Origin: an uncultured Bacilli bacterium
Lineage (GTDB): Bacteria > Bacillota_I > Bacilli_A > RFN20 > CAG-288
Reading direction: 5' to 3'
Length of the DNA stretch: 16,536 bases
Assembly: GCA_948525355.1 (NCBI GenBank)
Contig: CAOSOP010000002.1
Span: 1-16,536, forward strand
Made by a program: the position numbers and the translations under genes. Of the stretch, positions 13,533 through 16,536 are shown piece by piece (position 1 is the first letter of the stretch; each line of letters starts with the position of its first letter). Below the pieces are notes generated by a model. That model was not told the DNA's origin, ran no database searches, and saw nothing but the letters and a program-made list of their open reading frames with translations.

Positions 13533-16124
13533 AAAGACAGGTCTAACGGTAAAGCTCATACCGTTGTTGTTAGCTGGTGAAGTTAAATCGATTCCACTTG
13601 CAGCCCAGTCCCATCTGACAAAATGATAACCTTCAAATTCAGGTTCCATGATAGTGCCACTGATTGGATCATAGGCATTATCAGGATGTGTATAACTAGG
13701 ATCTGAAGAATAATGATCAGTATTTGAAACAAAGACTGTATCATTAGCATTCATAAAGTTGATTGTATAAGCGTTCAAACGATAAGTTAAAACAACTGTA
13801 CCATCAGCGGTAACATTTGTAACAATACCATTGACATCGTCCAAATATTTACCGACTAAGAAATTAGAAGTTTGAGTTATCTTATCTAATTCACTTGAAG
13901 AAGGATATTGGGCCATGCCACCATCAGGAACACTTGCTCTGATGATTTTATCTTCATAGATTGTATCTTTACCATCTTTATCAGTATATTTAATGATAAA
14001 TGTGACAGTGTGAGTCTTGGTAGTTGTGATTATTCTAGCATTAAAGACAGTGTTATTTGATGTGATTGGTGTTGATAAATCACGATCCCAACCACCAAAC
14101 TGTGCTTCATCAATCTCAAAATATGAGAGCGCTGGAATAAGATGTTTATAAGTTTCACTATCTAAGATTGCACCATAAGGAACATTGATAGTGATGTTTT
14201 TGCCGTTACCAGTGAACATGACAGTGCATTGAACTGTTTCAAAATTGGCGTAGACATTGATAGCATCTTTGCCGATGAAATCACTAGTAGAAGTGATCTG
14301 AGTCTTATCCTCAGTCATCCAGTACTTAAATGTTCTTTCAGGTGTAACTGGAGGAGTATAGGAATTGATGTCAGAAAGTTTCTTTGTCAAAGTTGTAATC
14401 TTCTTACTATCGACAGTGTTGATGCTTCCATCAGCATTATAAACTGTATCATAATAAGTGATACTAACTTGCTTTTCAATATATGTACCATGAATGACCA
14501 TGTTGTTGGTGATTGATGTTAATGGATCACCAGCACCAGATCCTAAGATGGTATAGGAAATATATTCATATCCGATTTGAACCATTGAGGAATCATTTAA
14601 GATGTCCTTAATCTGTTCCAATGTATATGTTGCACCATAGGTAACACTTTCTTTATATTCTTGTCCGTTTTGACCAACAAATGTAACAGTATATGTTGCA
14701 TCGGTGTATACAGCTCTGACATTCAAATCACCGGTAACTTTTCTTGTACCAAGCATAGTTCCGTTTAAGGAAGCATCAGCGTTATCAAAGATTTCCCATC
14801 CAGCGAATTGCTTTCCTGGTTGTTCAGGAATTGAGGATGAAGGAATATTACATATAGAACCATGGTTTACTGAAACAGCATTGATATATGTATTATCAAG
14901 GTAATATGCGACAGTATAAACTTTTGGTGTCTTAGTAGCTCTGATTGTGAAGTTTTCAATGACATTTAAGCTGTTGAAATCAATCGTCTTCTTACCATCA
15001 ACTTCCCAAGTGACATTAAATCCTTCAACAGGTGTAGGATTACCGATCAAATCGTTGATATTATCACCGAAAGAAGCGATGATTGTGCGTTCTTGATTTG
15101 AGACTGCATTATCATCGATGACAGTGATTTCAACTGTTTTAGCAACGACCTTGATGGTGATTGTCTGATCGTCGACGATATTTGATAAACTTCCACCTTC
15201 AAGACCGACAAGGTCATATCCGTATGGAATATAGTTGTCGATATTGACATTTAGTAAGCTAGCTCCGTGTGAAACACTAAAACTTGCGAGTACTGTCTTT
15301 GGATCGATACTCAAAACAAAATCGACACTATGTAAAATAGCTTCTTTAATCGCAGTAATCGTAACTGGACCATTGATTTGAAGATTTTCGATATCACTAG
15401 TATCCCAAGAATACTTATATCCTTCCTCAACTGGAAGTTGTGGAATGCTAGTTGGATCGATATATGCACCGGCCGGAACGGAAACATATGTCTTTTGTCC
15501 ATTGATTACAAAAGTAACTGTATATTGTGTGCTCTCATCATAAGATGGCGTAAAAATCATATCTTTAGTAATAGCTTCGGTTGTAAATGGATTTGGATAC
15601 CATGTACCAGGTTTACCACCGAGTGTTGGAACATTAGGAATTCTATCCTGTGGAATAGTTTCACCATATGGAACACTGAACGAGGAGATAATATCTCCGT
15701 TGCTATCAGTAAATTTAATTAATAAAGTCTTCTTTGCTCTAGTTGGAGTTAAATTCAAATTTGATTTAACAGTAATGATTGTCTTATTGATATAGCCAAT
15801 CCAACCAGTGAACTCATAGCCTTCGCCAATATCTATTGGCTTATAAACTGAAATATCAAGTTTTTGTCCTTGATGAGCAACAGTTTCGGCTAAAACAGTT
15901 CCATCAAAGTTGTAAAATCTAACGTTATACTTAATGTTGACATTTGTGGTAATGTCAGAATCACCACCACCTGTATCAGTTGTTGGTCCAGGCGCTGTTG
16001 GTGATGTGTTGTGATCTCCACTGCCTGGAGTGAAGGTACAACTTGACAACAAGCCGACAAACGCAGAAACTACTAAACCACTTCCGACGACTAGTTTAGC
16101 TTTTTCTTTAGTCTTTTTTTTCAT
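10533..16124 (-). CDS. Giant InlB B-type repeat lipoprotein, N-terminal fragment
   Basis: Starts at the ATG behind AAAGGAGG. Residues 1-28 are a type II signal peptide: a Lys-rich start (MKKKTKEKAK), a hydrophobic core and lipobox LSSC, with Cys29 as the predicted lipidated residue. A Thr/Gly/Ser/Pro linker runs to about residue 62. From there about 22 divergent modules of 65-105 residues follow to about residue 1827. Each begins with a strand such as YTVTF or YNVRF, often has a YG/HG turn and a GY.F.GW motif, and ends with a strand like LYPVF or VRAVY. This is the Listeria-Bacteroides / InlB B-repeat pattern, a small beta-rich fold used as a spacer in surface proteins. Only three internal Cys are visible. 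The last 35 or so residues before the TGA at 10535-10533 are an out-of-frame reading of the next fragment: the module pattern leaves this frame at about 10640 (KVSYTDT) and resumes in the neighbouring frame. Surface role is inferred; the family assignment is firm. Confidence 0.9.
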   Translation of the reverse strand: MKKKTKEKAKLVVGSGLVVSAFVGLLSSCTFTPGSGDHNTSPTAPGPTTDTGGGDSDITTNVNIKYNVRFYNFDGTVLAETVAHQGQKLDISVYKPIDIGEGYEFTGWIGYINKTIITVKSNLNLTPTRAKKTLLIKFTDSNGDIISSFSVPYGETIPQDRIPNVPTLGGKPGTWYPNPFTTEAITKDMIFTPSYDESTQYTVTFVINGQKTYVSVPAGAYIDPTSIPQLPVEEGYKYSWDTSDIENLQINGPVTITAIKEAILHSVDFVLSIDPKTVLASFSVSHGASLLNVNIDNYIPYGYDLVGLEGGSLSNIVDDQTITIKVVAKTVEITVIDDNAVSNQERTIIASFGDNINDLIGNPTPVEGFNVTWEVDGKKTIDFNSLNVIENFTIRATKTPKVYTVAYYLDNTYINAVSVNHGSICNIPSSSIPEQPGKQFAGWEIFDNADASLNGTMLGTRKVTGDLNVRAVYTDATYTVTFVGQNGQEYKESVTYGATYTLEQIKDILNDSSMVQIGYEYISYTILGSGAGDPLTSITNNMVIHGTYIEKQVSITYYDTVYNADGSINTVDSKKITTLTKKLSDINSYTPPVTPERTFKYWMTEDKTQITSTSDFIGKDAINVYANFETVQCTVMFTGNGKNITINVPYGAILDSETYKHLIPALSYFEIDEAQFGGWDRDLSTPITSNNTVFNARIITTTKTHTVTFIIKYTDKDGKDTIYEDKIIRASVPDGGMAQYPSSSELDKITQTSNFLVGKYLDDVNGIVTNVTADGTVVLTYRLNAYTINFMNANDTVFVSNTDHYSSDPSYTHPDNAYDPISGTIMEPEFEGYHFVRWDWAASGIDLTSPANNNGMSFTVRPVFEKDTYKVKIHDVDGNLVTFSKPLDGGGEVLEDYIEVVYGETTLKDIIDKIKTGTLTGQDAITLNDPGYNFVGLTYVANGKDLISLGSLFTPSGFADGQEINLYPYTTINRATVTFMTDSGNVLEFDTVKKGNVELYSPDYAKEGYDLIAWANGLDKTAPDYKEYAVATTDKKISISSIVDNITLYPVFKAQTYDVTFVDVSGNPIVDTSGDEFKVSAEYLENITSKVESLTGFKDAVLTLQGISLSESAHYVLEFDQSLDAIGGDIQVQVKAVKVKYDVSFTNSNGDSFGVQEVEYNDAPSALTNQPTVDPTRSGYEFAGWIIEGSADNKVYYFGTEPDLELPTGYTFVDMASLQVTGDVAFTAYFVAQKYEVIFKVQDETGAYVDYAKVIVTHGQNALTTGSYYEYDEASGDFSTTLTMGNVPEPVLEGKYFTGWDRLITFVTSSVTVKATYNSSTVKIEFRDPENGEAMLKEVSVNYNEASSTLVGPSITKEGYTFAGWVDANDNSLVYADDAALQAAKFTKNVVLHPVFTANSYFVELNYKDSTGADVTRNSNAQITFDTLISTDATIGGIGFNSYKGYTGYHITKWVDESGNEYDKDLTNILLNHVPAAGTTLKLTAVYESNTHTLTYKDRFGNILKTEEVTFGDTVNFSSMLAVPSVAGKTNAHWSDGTNTYDPTDLTGSFVVADNDYVLTATYDDVKVNVTVYEYDEVTKTYIPSSTVITLTYGEVLDFVKLPEPNAIAGKYFNNTWAIYDTANNTTTDVIFTPNGTPVISDIAIYPLYDNSIYGVTFTKEDGTVIKVNQVVSCEDTSYNFILDNTSLADGQVKGPDASMVDKAGYTLAGWKNRDDDSERYEIGKTHRLTHDIVLVPYYTQDVYQLNVYDANDNLLNTTAPIEIHYGDSILDVVNAASITIPDIAGKTFAEFVATGTNTAIIVDGIFKVNDHDGTKVHDVKVSYTDTSCLIINILLNSSMVMVSPYTRILNTYTIQALLLSTT
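10630..10650 (-). other. Frameshift site 1 between repeat modules 22 and 23
   Basis: The upstream frame reads KVSYTDTS and then loses the repeat pattern; the pattern resumes as SDNKYTVEF one base back. Adding one T within ACTTCTTGTCTG restores T-S-L-S-D-N-K-Y. No canonical X-XXY-YYZ slippery heptamer is visible, and the run involved is short (CTTCTT). Confidence 0.8.
16038..16124 (-). other. Type II (lipoprotein) signal peptide and lipidation Cys
   Basis: Codons 1-29: a basic start, hydrophobic core LVVGSGLVVSAFVGLL, then LSSC. In the family, Lgt would acylate Cys29 and LspA would cut before it, tethering the protein to the outer face of the membrane. The Thr/Gly/Pro-rich stretch after the Cys (TFTPGSGDHNTSPTAPG) is a typical flexible linker. 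Confidence 0.9.
16114..16121 (-). repeat. A8 homopolymer at codons 2-4 of the lipoprotein gene
   Basis: Eight consecutive A on the coding strand (ATG then A8) encode Lys-Lys and most of the third Lys. Loss or gain of one base here would knock the 16-kb gene out of frame at its first residues. Lys-coding A runs are common at signal-peptide starts in AT-rich genomes, so this alone does not show phase variation. Confidence 0.6.
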
Positions 16125-16132
16125 AGTAAAGT

Positions 16133-16140
16133 CCTCCTTT
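16133..16140 (-). promoter_or_regulatory. Strong ribosome binding site that fixes the start at 16124
   Basis: AAAGGAGG on the minus strand sits 8 bases before the ATG at 16124-16122. It decides the start: an in-frame ATG at 16154 would place this Shine-Dalgarno inside the coding region and would put ten residues (MYKFIKEDFT) ahead of an otherwise textbook lipoprotein signal peptide. Confidence 0.9.
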
Positions 16141-16151
16141 ATAAACTTATA

Positions 16152-16180
16152 CATATATATAATAAACTATGAGAATTCAA
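16152..16180 (-). promoter_or_regulatory. Candidate sigma-A-type promoter of the giant lipoprotein gene
   Basis: On the minus strand, TTGAAT (16180-16175) and TATATG (16157-16152) are separated by 17 bases in very AT-rich DNA just upstream of the ribosome binding site. Transcription would begin near 16145, leaving a leader of about 20 bases. Neither box is perfect, and several overlapping AT-rich alternatives (TTATATATATG) exist, so the exact boxes are uncertain. I see no operator or riboswitch-like structure in the gap. Confidence 0.35.
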
Positions 16181-16238
16181 AAATAAACCTTTTTTGCAAA
16201 AAAAGTGCATTTTTGTAGTAAAAAGTAAAATCATACCC

Positions 16239-16274
16239 TAAACACACCCACTATTTCGGGTGTGTTTAAGGGGG
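16239..16274 (-). terminator. Intrinsic terminator hairpin, possibly bidirectional
   Basis: An 11-bp perfect inverted repeat (TAAACACACCC / GGGTGTGTTTA, 16239-16249 and 16258-16268) with an 8-base loop lies 10 bases past the stop of the right-edge gene. Read on the minus strand the T-rich stretch after it is interrupted (GGTATGATTTTACTTTTT). On the plus strand it is followed by GGGGG and TTTTT, so it may work both ways. The ACCC at 16235-16238 could extend the stem against GGG at 16270-16272 across a one-base bulge. Confidence 0.7.
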
Positions 16275-16277
16275 TTT

Positions 16278-16536
16278 TTATATTGACTCTTCTAAAACAA
16301 GCACGTAGTTAATCGTTCTTGTAAGGCTAGAAATTGTTGAACTGAGGAAGTCATCGATTGGTATAACCTCTTCATTTGTTCCCAATTCTCTAACTCCACT
16401 AATACGATATGCTTTTCCTTCAATAAAGAACTCGTCGTGTATTGTAATTGATGAAGATTGGGTTGAATTATTGTTAGCGATGTAAAGAATCAAAGCATTC
16501 TTTAAGACGTCGCTGCTGCTAAGATTAAGTTCTGAA
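16278..16536 (-). CDS. C-terminal part of an unrecognised protein (runs off the right edge)
   Basis: The frame is open from the window edge to a TAA at 16280-16278 and gives the last 85 residues of a longer protein. An internal TTG could be taken as a start, but the frame continues upstream through SELNLSSSDVLKNA to the edge, so the gene should be treated as truncated at its 5' side. The visible part has a hydrophobic stretch (ALILYIA), a Ser/Asn-rich turn, then strand-like segments (SITIHDEFFIEGKAYRI, then VRELG) and a tail ending YVLVLEESI. I see no Cys, no LPXTG signal and no motif I can name. A hairpin follows the stop directly, so this is probably the end of its own transcription unit and not co-transcribed with the giant lipoprotein gene 153 bases downstream. 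That a real gene ends here is fairly sure; its function is unknown. Confidence 0.6.
   Translation of the reverse strand, partial: SELNLSSSDVLKNALILYIANNNSTQSSSITIHDEFFIEGKAYRISGVRELGTNEEVIPIDDFLSSTISSLTRTINYVLVLEESI

Larger units (their letters stand above)
2519..15938 (-). repeat. Array of about 50 InlB B-type (Listeria-Bacteroides) protein repeats
   Basis: I counted about 22 modules before the first break and about 28 after it. Typical clear modules: SGYEFAGWIIEG, EGYTFAGWVDAND, PGYSFLGWSLLP, LGYVFTGWNGLTP, GHKFIGWDVNL. Modules are divergent in sequence and length (65-105 residues), so this is a protein-level repeat and not a satellite of identical DNA. The count is by eye, with some weak modules near the C-terminal end. 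Confidence 0.85.
1..16124 (-). pseudogene. Whole giant lipoprotein gene, interrupted by two frameshifts in this sequence
   Basis: This entry joins the three fragments. Removing a one-base deletion near 10640 and a two-base deletion (or one-base insertion) near 2519 restores one frame of about 5,370 codons that is still open at the left edge. The two shifts cancel, returning to the original frame. The order is signal peptide, linker, about 50 InlB B-type modules, BspA-like LRR, unknown domain. The rest of the roughly 16 kb is free of stops in the expected frame, which argues for sequencing errors, or very recent breakage, of an otherwise functional gene. I cannot tell error from mutation without the reads. 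Confidence 0.7.

Noticed and set aside
15378..15722. Plus-strand open frame of 114 codons
   Set aside because: It is antisense to clear InlB B-type modules. Its product is Ile/Asn/Trp-rich with no domain pattern, as expected for a shadow.
2519..15938. CRISPR array or satellite DNA as an explanation of the repetitiveness
   Set aside because: Similarity is at protein level with divergent codons and variable unit length; there are no identical short repeats with regular spacers. Recurrent CCAACCAGC-like words are just the reverse complement of Ala-Gly-Trp codons.
16125..16154. Upstream in-frame ATG at 16154 as the start of the lipoprotein gene
   Set aside because: It has no ribosome binding site, would bury the AAAGGAGG in coding sequence, and would overlap the likely promoter -10 region.
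1..16536. Mobile elements, tRNA or rRNA genes
   Set aside because: I saw no transposase motifs, terminal inverted repeats or RNA-gene signatures on either strand.

Overview
The window is almost entirely one giant secreted-lipoprotein gene on the minus strand. It enters at about 16124 and is still open at base 1. It uses the standard bacterial code (Trp is TGG), has an AT-rich body, a perfect AAAGGAGG ribosome binding site and a Lys-rich type II signal peptide. The product is built from Listeria-Bacteroides (InlB B-type) repeats. Together these suggest a low-GC Bacillota, probably an uncultured gut- or rumen-type Bacilli/Erysipelotrichia relative; this placement is inference.

Layout, in minus-strand order: (i) 16536-16278, the last 85 codons of an unrecognised gene; (ii) 16277-16125, an intergenic gap with a terminator hairpin, a candidate sigma-A-type promoter and a strong ribosome binding site; (iii) 16124-10642, signal peptide, linker and about 22 InlB B-type repeat modules; (iv) 10641-2515, about 28 more modules in another frame; (v) 2519-1, a third frame with the end of the last module, a BspA-like leucine-rich repeat and a roughly 500-residue Asn/Tyr/Ser-rich domain that I cannot assign. 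Bases 1-61 are about 75% G+C and look foreign to the rest.

The three long frames are best read as one gene. Repeat register continues across both breaks, neither downstream frame has a ribosome binding site or signal peptide, and each break needs only a 1-2 base indel. Repaired, the visible product is about 5,370 residues (roughly 0.58 MDa), lipid-anchored at its N-terminus, with about 50 repeat modules. The modules are themselves arranged in a higher-order repeat of about 13 modules (3.5-3.6 kb). The likely role is a very long surface stalk presenting a C-terminal LRR plus unknown domain, as an adhesin or other cell-surface interaction protein. That role is inferred from architecture only.
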